Source: Pseudomonas sp. (GTDB lineage: Bacteria; Pseudomonadota; Gammaproteobacteria; Pseudomonadales; Pseudomonadaceae). From it: DNA of 5,996 nt. The stretch spans positions 1 through 5,996 of the forward strand of contig JAURXE010000635.1 in assembly GCA_030654635.1 (NCBI GenBank). Direction: 5' to 3'. Below, piece by piece: positions 1 to 5,996 of this stretch. Within the stretch, counting starts at the first letter, position 1; each line of letters starts with the position of its first letter. The notes under the pieces were generated by a model that was not told the origin of the DNA, made no database searches, and saw nothing but the letters and a program-made list of their open reading frames with translations. The position numbers and the translations under genes were made by a program.

Positions 1-1
1 C

Positions 2-1930
2 GCCGGCGCCATGAGCCTGCGGGTGCAGAATGCCATGGACTGGGCTTTGACCCTTGAAGTGCAGATTGAAAGTGCTGACGGCAAGGTGCTGCGCAGCAGC
101 ATCGCGTTGCCGGCCGGGCCTGCGCAAACCTTGTTGGTGCCGCTGCAAGCAAGCTCGCCATTGATGCAGGGGATGCGCGCCGGACCACCGATGCCGTGGC
201 ATTACGAGGGTAGAAGTGTGCTGTTGGCCAGCACCGTGACGGGCGAGTTACAGGCCAGCCAAGTGGTGGCAGTAACTCTGTCGTTGAACCAGCCTAATGC
301 CACCCAGAGCATCTTGCTCGGCCGCTTTGGTGTGCAGGCGGTGGCGCCAGTGCAGGCCGCGGCGTACGCCAATATAGTCGATGCCTATGGTCAATACAGC
401 CGCGGCCAGTGGCCGGAAAAAGTCAGCAGCGAAGCCCAGCTCAAAGCCGCGGCGGACAAAGAACAAACACAACTGAAAAGCTGGTTAGCCCAACGGCCCA
501 AGCAGGATCAGTTTGGCGGCTTGCTCAGTGGTCCAAGCTTTGAGGCTAAAGGGTTCTTTCGCAGTGAAAAACGCGATGGCCGCTGGTACCTGGTCACACC
601 CGAAGGTCATCCGTTCTACTCGCTGGGTGTCAACACAGTTACCGCCGACAACAGCCAGACTTATGTAGAAGGTCGCGAGTCGATGTTTGCCGCCTTGCCG
701 AAAGAGGGCGAGGCGTTGGCCAGTTATTTCGGCAGCGCCGATAACCGTAGTGATACAGGTTCTGCAAAAGGCCGGGCGTTTGATCACGGCCGCTGGTTTG
801 ATTTTTATGGCGCCAACCTGGAGCGCAGTTACGGTAAACAGCCCCTGGCTAATTGGGTGACCAATACCCTCGATCGCCTGCAAGCCTGGGGCTTTAACAC
901 TATAGGTAACTGGAGCGAGCCGGCGCTAATCGCCGCCCAGCGGGTGCCTTACACCATTCCGCTGCTGATCCGCGGCGACTACTCCACCATCAGTACTGGG
1001 CTGGATTGGTGGGGCGGCATGCCCGATCCGTTTGACCCACGCTTTGCTCTGGCCACCGAACGGGCCGTGGCGATTGCCGCCCGTGATCATCGCGATGACC
1101 CTTGGTTGCTCGGTTATTTTGCCGATAACGAGCTGGCTTGGGCCGATCAGGGTACCGAACCCAAGGCCCGTTATGCGCTGGCTTATAACACCCTGCGCTT
1201 GACCACCGACGTGCCGGCCAAACGGGCATTTCTCAAGTTGTTGCGCGACAAGTACCGCAATCAGCAAGGGCTTTCCAAGGCCTGGGGCATTGAGTTGCCG
1301 GCCTGGGAATTGATGGAAGATCCAGGTTTTCAGGCGCCGTTGCCGAGCGCCGAGCATCCGGCCATTGAGGCAGACTTACAGCAGTTTCAGCGCTTGTTTG
1401 CTGACACTTACTTCAAAACCATCACCGAGTCGCTGAGCTGGCACTCGCCAAATCACATGTTGCTTGGTGGCCGTTTTGCCATTAGTACCCCAGAGGCGGT
1501 GGCAGCCTGCGCGCAGTATTGCGATGTGCTGAGCTTTAATTTCTATACCCGTGAGCCGCAGCATGGCTATGACTTTGCCGTTTTGCGTACCCTAGACAAA
1601 CCGGTAATGGTCACCGAATTCCACTTCGGCTCGCGTGATCGTGGGCCGTTCTGGGGTGGCGTCAGTGAGGTCTACAGCGAGGCAGAGCGCGCACCTGCCT
1701 ATGCCAACTTCCTTAAGCAGGCGCTGGCCGAGCCACTGATTGTTGGCGTGCATTGGTTTCAGTACCTCGATCAACCGCTTAGTGGGCGCTTGCTCGATGG
1801 TGAGAACGGTCACCTCGGACTGGTAGGCATTACCGATCGACCTTTTCAAGGCTTTGTTGAAGGGGTGCGCAAGGCCAATCTGGCGCTGGCCAAAGACGGT
1901 TTGCCGGCACCCGCCAAGAGCGCGCCGTAG
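2..1930 (+). CDS. GH50 beta-agarase-like glycoside hydrolase (5' partial)
   Basis: Retaining glycoside hydrolase of the GH50 agarase type (clan GH-A), expected to cut beta-1,4-linked galactans such as agarose or neoagaro-oligosaccharides. Numbering is from the Met at 11-13. Residues 1-165 form a beta-rich, probably carbohydrate-binding-like N-terminal domain; about 175-630 form the TIM barrel. GH50-like blocks are visible: GFFRSEKRDGRWYLVTPEGH (181-200), FYGANLERSYG (265-275), WGFNTIGNW (293-301), MPDPFDP (337-343), GYFADNELAW (368-377) with likely acid/base Glu374, VTEFHFG (534-540) with likely nucleophile Glu536, and HWFQYLDQPLSGR (581-593). Both catalytic glutamates are intact. The frame is open to the left edge, no Shine-Dalgarno is visible before the ATG at 11, and the sequence begins mid-domain without a signal peptide, so the true start, and probably an export signal, lies outside. 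Family assignment is firm; agar as substrate is inference. Confidence 0.87.
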   Translation, partial: AGAMSLRVQNAMDWALTLEVQIESADGKVLRSSIALPAGPAQTLLVPLQASSPLMQGMRAGPPMPWHYEGRSVLLASTVTGELQASQVVAVTLSLNQPNATQSILLGRFGVQAVAPVQAAAYANIVDAYGQYSRGQWPEKVSSEAQLKAAADKEQTQLKSWLAQRPKQDQFGGLLSGPSFEAKGFFRSEKRDGRWYLVTPEGHPFYSLGVNTVTADNSQTYVEGRESMFAALPKEGEALASYFGSADNRSDTGSAKGRAFDHGRWFDFYGANLERSYGKQPLANWVTNTLDRLQAWGFNTIGNWSEPALIAAQRVPYTIPLLIRGDYSTISTGLDWWGGMPDPFDPRFALATERAVAIAARDHRDDPWLLGYFADNELAWADQGTEPKARYALAYNTLRLTTDVPAKRAFLKLLRDKYRNQQGLSKAWGIELPAWELMEDPGFQAPLPSAEHPAIEADLQQFQRLFADTYFKTITESLSWHSPNHMLLGGRFAISTPEAVAACAQYCDVLSFNFYTREPQHGYDFAVLRTLDKPVMVTEFHFGSRDRGPFWGGVSEVYSEAERAPAYANFLKQALAEPLIVGVHWFQYLDQPLSGRLLDGENGHLGLVGITDRPFQGFVEGVRKANLALAKDGLPAPAKSAP

Positions 1931-2008
1931 GGCGGCCTCGCCGCGTAGCGGCAGCCCGCCATCAGTCAGCGGTGTACTGCTTGCGGCGAGTTCGCTCTCG
2001 AGTGCCGC
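1931..2008 (+). other. Two GC-rich dyads between hydrolase and esterase genes
   Basis: The first dyad directly follows the hydrolase stop codon: GGCGG (1931-1935) pairs with CCGCC (1956-1960), and inside it GCCGC (1940-1944) pairs with GCGGC (1948-1952) around a GTA loop. It has no T-tract after it. The second pairs GCGGCGAG (1983-1990) with CTCG (1997-2000) and CCGC (2005-2008), with a four-base bulge, and is followed by the T-rich TTGTTTC. Either could weaken read-through from the hydrolase gene or fold in the leader of the esterase mRNA. Neither is a canonical intrinsic terminator. No clear sigma70 promoter was recognised in this gap. Confidence 0.3.
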
Positions 2009-2024
2009 TTGTTTCACTCTTGCC

Positions 2025-2031
2025 AGAGGAG
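2025..2031 (+). promoter_or_regulatory. Ribosome binding site that fixes the esterase GTG start
   Basis: AGAGGAG lies seven bases before a GTG at 2039-2041. This is a near-ideal Shine-Dalgarno and spacing. An in-frame TTG at 2009 would give ten extra residues but lies upstream of this site, so the GTG is preferred. Confidence 0.8.
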
Positions 2032-2038
2032 TTGGCGC

Positions 2039-3184
2039 GTGCAGATTCAGGGTTATTTTGATCTTCAGTTCGAAGCGGTTAAAGACGCCTTCGTCGCGTT
2101 ATTTGCCGATTCGCAGCAGCGCGGCGGTGCGCTGTGCATCCAGATCGGCGGGCAAACGGTAGTCGATATTTGGGCCGGGGTTGCCGACAAAGACGCGACC
2201 CAGGCCTGGCAGACCGACACCATCGTCAATCTGTTTTCCTGCACCAAAACCTTTGCAGCAGTGACCGCCTTGCAGTTGGTGGCCGAGGGCAAGCTTGCCC
2301 TCGATGTGCCAGTCGCCAACTACTGGCCCGAATTTGCCTGCGCCGGTAAACAAGCGATCACACTGCGTCAGTTGCTTTGTCATCAGGCAGGTTTGCCGGC
2401 CTTGCGCGAGCTACTGCCGCCTGGGGCTTTGTATGACTGGAGCTGCATGACGGCGGCGTTGGCGGCCGAGCAACCCTGGTGGACGCCGGGCGAGGGGCAT
2501 GGTTACGCCGCGATTACCTATGGCTGGTTGGTCGGTGAGTTGCTGCGCCGGGCCGATGGCCGTGGGCCGGGCGAGTCGATTGTGGCGCGCACCGCCCAGC
2601 CGCTCGGATTGGACTTTCATGTCGGCTTGGCCGACAGTGAATTTGCCCGGGTGGCGCATGTCAGTCGCATCAAAGACGACTTGGGCGACGCCGCCGCGCA
2701 ACGCTTGCTCAAGTGCATGTTTAGCGAACCAAACTCTATGACCACTCGGGCCTTTGCCAATCCGCCCTCGATTATGACCAGCACCAACAAGCCCGAGTGG
2801 CGGCGCATGCAGCAACCGGCCGCGAATGGTCACGGCAATGCCCGTAGCCTGGCCGGTTTTTATAGCGGGTTGCTGGATGGGCGTTTGCTGGACACTGAGC
2901 TGCTGACCGAGTTGCGTCGCCAGCACAGCCTTGGCCCGGATCAAACCTTGCTGACCGATATCCGCTTTGGCCTGGGCTGCATGCTTGATCAACCGGGCGT
3001 GGCCAACGCTACCTATGGGCTTGGGCCGCAAGCGTTCGGCCACCCGGGAGCCGGTGGCTCGGTGGGTTTTGCCGATCCCGAGCGGGAAGTGGCCTTTGGT
3101 TTTGTCACTAACAGCCTGGGGCCTTATGTGTTGATGGATCCGCGCGCGCAAAAGCTCGCTCGTGTCCTTGGGCAGTGTTTGTAG
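2039..3184 (+). CDS. Serine hydrolase, class C beta-lactamase/EstB-type esterase
   Basis: A 381-residue serine hydrolase of the beta-lactamase/transpeptidase-like fold, in the branch that includes EstB-type carboxylesterases and LACTB2-like proteins. The SxxK motif is SCTK, giving Ser67 (nucleophile, codon 2237-2239) and Lys70 (general base). The tyrosine motif is in GYAAITYGWLVG, where Tyr156 most likely plays the catalytic role. The third conserved block is GHPGAGGSVGFADP (334-347), replacing the KTG box of true beta-lactamases. This pattern, with no signal peptide at the N-terminus (VQIQGYFDLQF), points to a cytoplasmic esterase rather than a periplasmic penicillin-hydrolysing enzyme. The natural substrate cannot be read from sequence. 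The start is GTG at 2039, chosen from the AGAGGAG seven bases before it. It lies 108 bp after the GH50 gene and 85 bp before pdxH on the same strand. From memory, an esterase also sits near pdxH in P. aeruginosa (PA1047). Confidence 0.88.
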   Translation: MQIQGYFDLQFEAVKDAFVALFADSQQRGGALCIQIGGQTVVDIWAGVADKDATQAWQTDTIVNLFSCTKTFAAVTALQLVAEGKLALDVPVANYWPEFACAGKQAITLRQLLCHQAGLPALRELLPPGALYDWSCMTAALAAEQPWWTPGEGHGYAAITYGWLVGELLRRADGRGPGESIVARTAQPLGLDFHVGLADSEFARVAHVSRIKDDLGDAAAQRLLKCMFSEPNSMTTRAFANPPSIMTSTNKPEWRRMQQPAANGHGNARSLAGFYSGLLDGRLLDTELLTELRRQHSLGPDQTLLTDIRFGLGCMLDQPGVANATYGLGPQAFGHPGAGGSVGFADPEREVAFGFVTNSLGPYVLMDPRAQKLARVLGQCL

Positions 3185-3269
3185 CTGCACCACCGGCAAC
3201 TTGTCGCAGATCAAACCAAGTGGCTGACGGCTGGGTAAGCTTAAGCCTCTACTTTTAAGGAGCTTTGCC

Positions 3270-3917
3270 ATGAGCAAAAGCTTGGCCGATATGCGCCGCG
3301 ACTACACCCGCGATGGCTTGTGTGAAACCAATGCGCCCGCTGAACCCTTTGCGCTGTTTCACCAATGGTTTGTTGATGCGGTGAACACCGAGCAAGCGCC
3401 GGTGGAGCCAAACACCATGACCTTGGCGACTGTGGATGCCGAAGGCCGTCCGCATTGCCGGGTGCTACTGCTTAAAGGCCTGGATGAGCGCGGGTTTACC
3501 TTTTTTACCAACTATGACAGTGCCAAGGGCGCGCAATTAGCGGCGCGACCGCTTGCTGCCATGACTTTTTTTTGGCCCAGTCTCGAACGTCAGGTACGCA
3601 TCGAAGGGCGGGTCGAGAAGGTCAGTCTGGCCGAGTCCGATACGTATTTTCAGGTGCGCCCGTTGGGCAGTCGTATCGGCGCTTGGGCCTCGCCGCAGAG
3701 TCAGGTGATTACCGATCGGGGCGAGTTGGAGGAGTTGTTGGCGCAAACCGAGCGACGCTTTATGGAGCAGGCACCCCATTGTCCTGAACACTGGGGTGGT
3801 TATCGCTTACTGCCGGAGCGCATCGAGTTTTGGCAAGGGCGGGCGAGTCGCTTGCATGATCGCCTCAACTATCGCTTGCTCGACAAGGCTTGGCTGCGCG
3901 AGCGACTGGCGCCTTAA
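3270..3917 (+). CDS. pdxH: Pyridoxamine 5'-phosphate oxidase
   Basis: FMN-dependent cytosolic homodimer that oxidises pyridoxine or pyridoxamine 5'-phosphate with O2 to pyridoxal 5'-phosphate, the last step of PLP synthesis and salvage. The product is 215 residues, close to the 218 of E. coli PdxH, and aligns along its whole length. Recognisable blocks are RRDYTRDGL (9-17), RVLLLKG (64-70) with the substrate/FMN-contacting lysine at 69, FTNYDSAKG (79-87), LERQVRIEG (105-113), the IGAWAS segment (136-141), WGGYR (175-179), IEFWQG (185-190), the substrate-binding RLHDR (194-198) with Arg194 and His196, and the typical RLAP ending. The ATG is preceded by TAAGGAG with a seven-base gap (site at 3256-3262). 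The 85-bp gap before it holds no promoter I could defend, so read-through from the esterase gene is possible. A T8 run at 3566-3573 lies inside the frame, which is intact. Confidence 0.97.
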   Translation: MSKSLADMRRDYTRDGLCETNAPAEPFALFHQWFVDAVNTEQAPVEPNTMTLATVDAEGRPHCRVLLLKGLDERGFTFFTNYDSAKGAQLAARPLAAMTFFWPSLERQVRIEGRVEKVSLAESDTYFQVRPLGSRIGAWASPQSQVITDRGELEELLAQTERRFMEQAPHCPEHWGGYRLLPERIEFWQGRASRLHDRLNYRLLDKAWLRERLAP

Positions 3918-3923
3918 GCGGAT

Positions 3924-4160
3924 TCAGCCCGCGCGATACTCGCTGGCCGCTTGTTCCAGCCAGGCGGCCAACTGCTTGCTCTTCACACCAGCGGCTTTGG
4001 CTGTCGCCAAGCGCTGCAGCATATAAGTGCGTTTGTCGGCATCGCTGCCGGCCATGGAGAGCGCCAGATCGCGATCCGTCCAGCGCTTGATGCGCACATA
4101 AAGCCACCAGTGAAAGTACAGGCCACTGCTAACTGCGATGAAAATAATAAAATAATCCAT
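3924..4160 (-). CDS. Small single-pass membrane protein, function unknown
   Basis: A 78-residue protein of unknown function. Residues 1-21 form one hydrophobic segment (MDYFIIFIAVSSGLYFHWWL) followed at once by the basic stretch RIKR (23-26). By the positive-inside rule this suggests a short outside N-terminus and a cytoplasmic tail of about 50 residues. The tail looks helical and charged (TDRDLALSMAGSDADKRTYM, then an alanine- and lysine-rich stretch ending SEYRAG). I recognise no catalytic motif. The ATG (complement of 4158-4160) is preceded on its own strand by AGGAAG (complement of 4165-4170), five bases away, which supports real translation. Its stop codon is six bases from that of pdxH, tail to tail. 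A possible -10 (TAGAAT, complement of 4214-4219) has no good -35. The good ribosome site and membrane-protein composition make it more than a chance frame. A conserved hypothetical next to pdxH also occurs in Pseudomonas as I recall (PA1050), though I am not sure it is the same protein. Confidence 0.75.
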   Translation of the reverse strand: MDYFIIFIAVSSGLYFHWWLYVRIKRWTDRDLALSMAGSDADKRTYMLQRLATAKAAGVKSKQLAAWLEQAASEYRAG

Positions 4161-4233
4161 AAAGCTTCCTGAGCCTGTGCTGAGAGTCCGCTGACGGCTG
4201 AACTGGCGGGCTAATTCTAAGGTCAGAACAGGG

Positions 4234-4249
4234 TAAATACAGCTATTTA
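4234..4249. promoter_or_regulatory. AT-rich dyad upstream of the lipoprotein promoter
   Basis: TAAATA (4234-4239) and TATTTA (4244-4249) are perfect inverted arms around a CAGC spacer. The dyad ends 13 bases before the -35 hexamer of the lipoprotein promoter, where an UP element or activator site would sit, and it is also upstream of the divergent small gene. The symmetry is directly seen; any regulator is unknown. Short AT-rich dyads arise easily by chance in intergenic DNA. Confidence 0.3.
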
Positions 4250-4262
4250 TCTAGGTTGCGTC

Positions 4263-4291
4263 GTGACAGCGTCTGCGGCGCAGAGTCTAAT
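4263..4291 (+). promoter_or_regulatory. Sigma70-type promoter of the glycine-zipper lipoprotein gene
   Basis: A -35 hexamer GTGACA (4263-4268, five of six matches to TTGACA) and a -10 hexamer TCTAAT (4286-4291, five of six to TATAAT) are separated by exactly 17 bases. Transcription should start near 4298, giving a leader of roughly 20-25 bases that contains GGAG at 4309-4312, eight bases before the ATG. The AT-rich DNA upstream could strengthen it. This fits a strongly expressed envelope lipoprotein. Confidence 0.65.
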
Positions 4292-4320
4292 AGGCAACAG
4301 TCATTTATGGAGACACTGCA

Positions 4321-4785
4321 ATGCGTAAGTCTGTTCTGCTGGCGGCCTCAATTACCGCTGTTTCGCTGACATTGACCGGTTGCCAGTCGAGCCTGACCGG
4401 CGACAGCTATTCACGCGACGAAGCCCGTACCGTGCAAACCGTGCGTATGGGCACCATCGAATCCTTGCGCCCGGTAAAAATTGAAGGCAGCAAAACTCCG
4501 ATCGGTGCCGGTGCCGGTGCAGTCATAGGTGGTGTAGGCGGTAGTTCGGTCGGTGGTGGTAAAGGCAGTATCGTCATGGCCGTAGTCGGCGCGGTAGCCG
4601 GTGGCCTTTTGGGCGCGGCAACCGAAGAAGGCTTGACCCGTACCCAAGGCGTAGAAATTACTGTGCGCGAAGACGATGGCAGCATGCGCGCCTATGTTCA
4701 GGAAGTGCAGCCCAATGAAATCTTCCGGGTTGGCGAGCGGGTGCGCATCATGAGCGTCAATGGCACCAGCCGCGTTGCTCACTAA
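4321..4785 (+). CDS. Glycine-zipper outer-membrane lipoprotein, SlyB/Pcp-like
   Basis: A 154-residue lipoprotein of the SlyB/Pcp/17-kDa antigen type. The N-terminus is a lipoprotein signal peptide: MRKS, a hydrophobic core, then the lipobox LTGC with lipidated Cys21. Gln at the next position (not Asp) predicts sorting to the outer membrane by Lol. Residues about 62-99 form the glycine-zipper hairpin, with glycines and alanines at close intervals (GAGAGAVIGGVGG, then VVGAVAGGLLGAA), expected to make two membrane-interacting helices. Residues about 110-148 form a small beta domain (VEITVREDDGSMRAYVQEVQ, then the FRVGERVRIM stretch) typical of the family. SlyB-like proteins help stabilise the outer membrane; the exact role here is inferred. 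The ATG has GGAG eight bases upstream and a good promoter at 4263-4291. The gene ends at a shared terminator 15 bases after its stop. Size and neighbourhood resemble P. aeruginosa PA1053 as I recall it. Confidence 0.92.
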   Translation: MRKSVLLAASITAVSLTLTGCQSSLTGDSYSRDEARTVQTVRMGTIESLRPVKIEGSKTPIGAGAGAVIGGVGGSSVGGGKGSIVMAVVGAVAGGLLGAATEEGLTRTQGVEITVREDDGSMRAYVQEVQPNEIFRVGERVRIMSVNGTSRVAH

Positions 4786-4800
4786 GCTGTAGCGCAATAA

Positions 4801-4828
4801 AAAAAGCCGACCTCAGGGTCGGCTTTTT
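4801..4828. terminator. Bidirectional intrinsic terminator between lipoprotein gene and nhaA
   Basis: A perfect seven-pair GC-rich stem, GCCGACC (4806-4812) and GGTCGGC (4817-4823), closes a TCAG loop. It is flanked by an A-run (4799-4805) on the left and T5 (4824-4828) on the right, so it gives a stem plus U-tract on both strands. It lies between two convergent genes, 15 bases after the lipoprotein stop and 12 before the nhaA stop codon, and should end both transcripts. Confidence 0.93.
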
Positions 4829-4840
4829 GTTAGCTGCAAT

Positions 4841-5996
4841 TTAGGCTTGCTTGCGACCGCTGAGGTAGCAGACAGCAAAACCCAGCAGCGCCGCGAGGAC
4901 CGAGCCGGTGAGGATGCCGACCCTATCCATGCCAGAGTATTCACTGACTTCAGGGATAAAGGCCAGGGAACCCACAAACAGGCTCATGGTAAAGCCGATC
5001 CCGCAGAGAATCGCCAGACCTAGCACTTGGCCCCAATTGGCGCCTTCAGGCAACTTGGCCAGACCGGTTTTAATCGTCAGCCAGGTGAAACCAAACACCC
5101 CGAGGGTTTTACCCAGTAGCAGACCCGCAGTAATGCCCAGCGGCACTGGATGCAGAAAGCTTTGCAGGGTCAGGCCGGCCAAGGGCACACCGGCATTGGC
5201 GAAGGCAAAGATCGGCAAAATCGCAAAGGCGACCCAGGGATGCAGAGCATGCTCCAAGGTGGCCAGGGGGGAGGGCTCCTCGTTACTTGAGCGCAGTGGA
5301 ATGGTCAGCGCCAAGATCACTCCGGCCAAAGTGGCATGCACACCGCTCTTTAATACGCAGATCCACAGCATGGTGCCGATCACCAAATAGGGGCTGAGCT
5401 TGCTCACCCCAAAGCGATTCATCAGGATCAGAATACTGATAAAGACCGCCGCCAGTATTAGCGACAAGCTCGACAAATCGGTGGAGTAGAACAGCGCAAT
5501 GACGATGATGGCGCCAAGGTCATCGATGATCGCCAGGGTCATCAGAAATAGTTTAAGTGACACGGGTACGCGTTTGCCCAGCAGCGCCAAGACGCCGAGG
5601 GCGAAGGCGATATCGGTGGCCATGGGGATGGCCCAGCCACCAATGGCGGCCGGGTTATCGTGGTTGAAGGCCCAGTAGATCAGCGCCGGCACCAGCATGC
5701 CGCCAATCGCGGCGGCGCCCGGTAGCACCAGTTGTGAGGGTTCTTTGAGTTGGCCCTCGAGCACTTCGCGTTTCACTTCCAGGCCAATCAGCAGAAAGAA
5801 TATGGCCATCAGGCCATCGTTAATCCATAGCAGCAGCGGCTTGGCAATTTTTAAGGCGCCAAATTGTACGGCAACCGGGATGTCGAGCAGGCTGGTATAG
5901 AGGAAGCTCAAGGGGGAGTTATTAATGCTCATGGCCAGCACGGCCGCGGCGATCAGCAATAAACCGCTGGCAGATTCCAGCTCGAAGAAGCGGGCA
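4841..5996 (-). CDS. nhaA: Na+/H+ antiporter NhaA (5' partial)
   Basis: Inner-membrane electrogenic sodium/proton antiporter that expels Na+ (or Li+) in exchange for protons, used in alkaline pH and salt homeostasis. The visible part is 384 residues and matches E. coli NhaA (388 residues) nearly from end to end, so only a few N-terminal residues are missing. The frame runs off the right edge, beginning [20 protein letters not shown], where family members carry a short leader and first helix. Key residues are present: Asp of the TDIAFALGV segment (codon complement 5612-5614, E. coli Asp133), the paired Asp of AIIDDLGA (complement 5519-5524, Asp163-Asp164), and Lys of LLLGKTLG (complement 5108-5110, Lys300). 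The conserved [34 protein letters not shown] and [11 protein letters not shown] blocks are also there. It looks functional. Its promoter and start lie outside the window; it ends at the shared terminator. A TTG at 5957-5959 is an internal leucine, not the start. Confidence 0.97.
   Translation of the reverse strand, partial: ARFFELESASGLLLIAAAVLAMSINNSPLSFLYTSLLDIPVAVQFGALKIAKPLLLWINDGLMAIFFLLIGLEVKREVLEGQLKEPSQLVLPGAAAIGGMLVPALIYWAFNHDNPAAIGGWAIPMATDIAFALGVLALLGKRVPVSLKLFLMTLAIIDDLGAIIVIALFYSTDLSSLSLILAAVFISILILMNRFGVSKLSPYLVIGTMLWICVLKSGVHATLAGVILALTIPLRSSNEEPSPLATLEHALHPWVAFAILPIFAFANAGVPLAGLTLQSFLHPVPLGITAGLLLGKTLGVFGFTWLTIKTGLAKLPEGANWGQVLGLAILCGIGFTMSLFVGSLAFIPEVSEYSGMDRVGILTGSVLAALLGFAVCYLSGRKQA

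Noticed and set aside
485..1357. Several minus-strand frames of 79-143 codons opposite the GH50 gene
   Set aside because: They lie entirely within a well-supported coding gene, show no family resemblance and have no convincing start signals.
1854..2162. A 102-codon plus-strand frame bridging the hydrolase and esterase genes
   Set aside because: It overlaps both real genes in another frame and its product is an arginine- and serine-rich low-complexity translation typical of a frame shadow.
2237..2248. SxxK motif as evidence for a true AmpC-type beta-lactamase
   Set aside because: There is no signal peptide and the KTG box is replaced by a GHPGAGGS block, which fits the EstB-like esterase branch better.
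3185..3269. Possible pdxH promoter using CTGACG as a -35
   Set aside because: No acceptable -10 hexamer lies at 16-18 bases from it; the gap also holds no clear terminator.
2411..3277. A 288-codon open frame on the minus strand opposite the esterase gene
   Set aside because: It is antisense to a gene with clear family motifs, has no recognisable protein features or ribosome site, and long antisense frames are common in GC-rich DNA.
4220..4245. Possible PhoP-type direct repeat on the minus strand (TGTATT and TGTTCT spaced 11 bases)
   Set aside because: Each half-site matches the GTTTA core at only about three of five positions, which is too weak to call.
4501..4560. Short GGTGCC-like repeats in the lipoprotein gene
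   Set aside because: They encode the glycine/alanine pattern of the zipper and are explained by protein composition rather than a separate repeat element.
4411..4797. A 128-codon minus-strand frame opposite the lipoprotein gene
   Set aside because: Its threonine- and alanine-rich product is the reverse reading of the glycine-zipper codons, and it begins next to the terminator stem.

Overview
The window looks like a stretch of chromosome from a Pseudomonas-like gammaproteobacterium of moderately high GC content. I base this on the close match of the pdxH product to gammaproteobacterial PdxH and on the gene order: an EstB-type serine hydrolase, then pdxH, then a 154-residue glycine-zipper lipoprotein. 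From memory this resembles the PA1047-PA1053 neighbourhood of P. aeruginosa, though I could not check it. The GH50 agarase-like enzyme at the left edge and the NhaA antiporter at the right edge would fit a marine or brackish relative, but that is inference.

Layout: (1) 2-1930 (+) is the 3' part of a GH50 agarase-like glycoside hydrolase whose start lies left of the window. (2) 1931-2038 is a 108-bp gap with two GC-rich dyads and a strong ribosome binding site. (3) 2039-3184 (+) is a class C beta-lactamase/EstB-fold serine hydrolase starting at GTG. (4) 3270-3917 (+) is pdxH. (5) 3924-4160 (-) is a 78-residue single-pass membrane protein of unknown function, tail to tail with pdxH with only six bases between the stop codons. 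(6) 4161-4320 is a divergent intergenic region with a good sigma70 promoter for the gene to its right. (7) 4321-4785 (+) is a SlyB/Pcp-like glycine-zipper lipoprotein. (8) 4801-4828 is a bidirectional intrinsic terminator. (9) 4841-5996 (-) is nhaA, complete at its C-terminus but running off the right edge.

The genes do not form one pathway. The hydrolase, esterase and pdxH share a strand and could be partly co-transcribed, but gaps of 108 and 85 bp make a tight operon unproven. PdxH supplies PLP, the lipoprotein serves the outer membrane, and NhaA handles sodium/proton balance. No mobile element, tRNA, rRNA, CRISPR array or phage gene was seen, and no gene-free stretch exceeds 160 bp. I found no convincing undescribed multi-gene system. 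The points most worth a second look are the GH50 enzyme and its real substrate, the uncharacterised small membrane protein, and the terminator-less convergent junction with pdxH.
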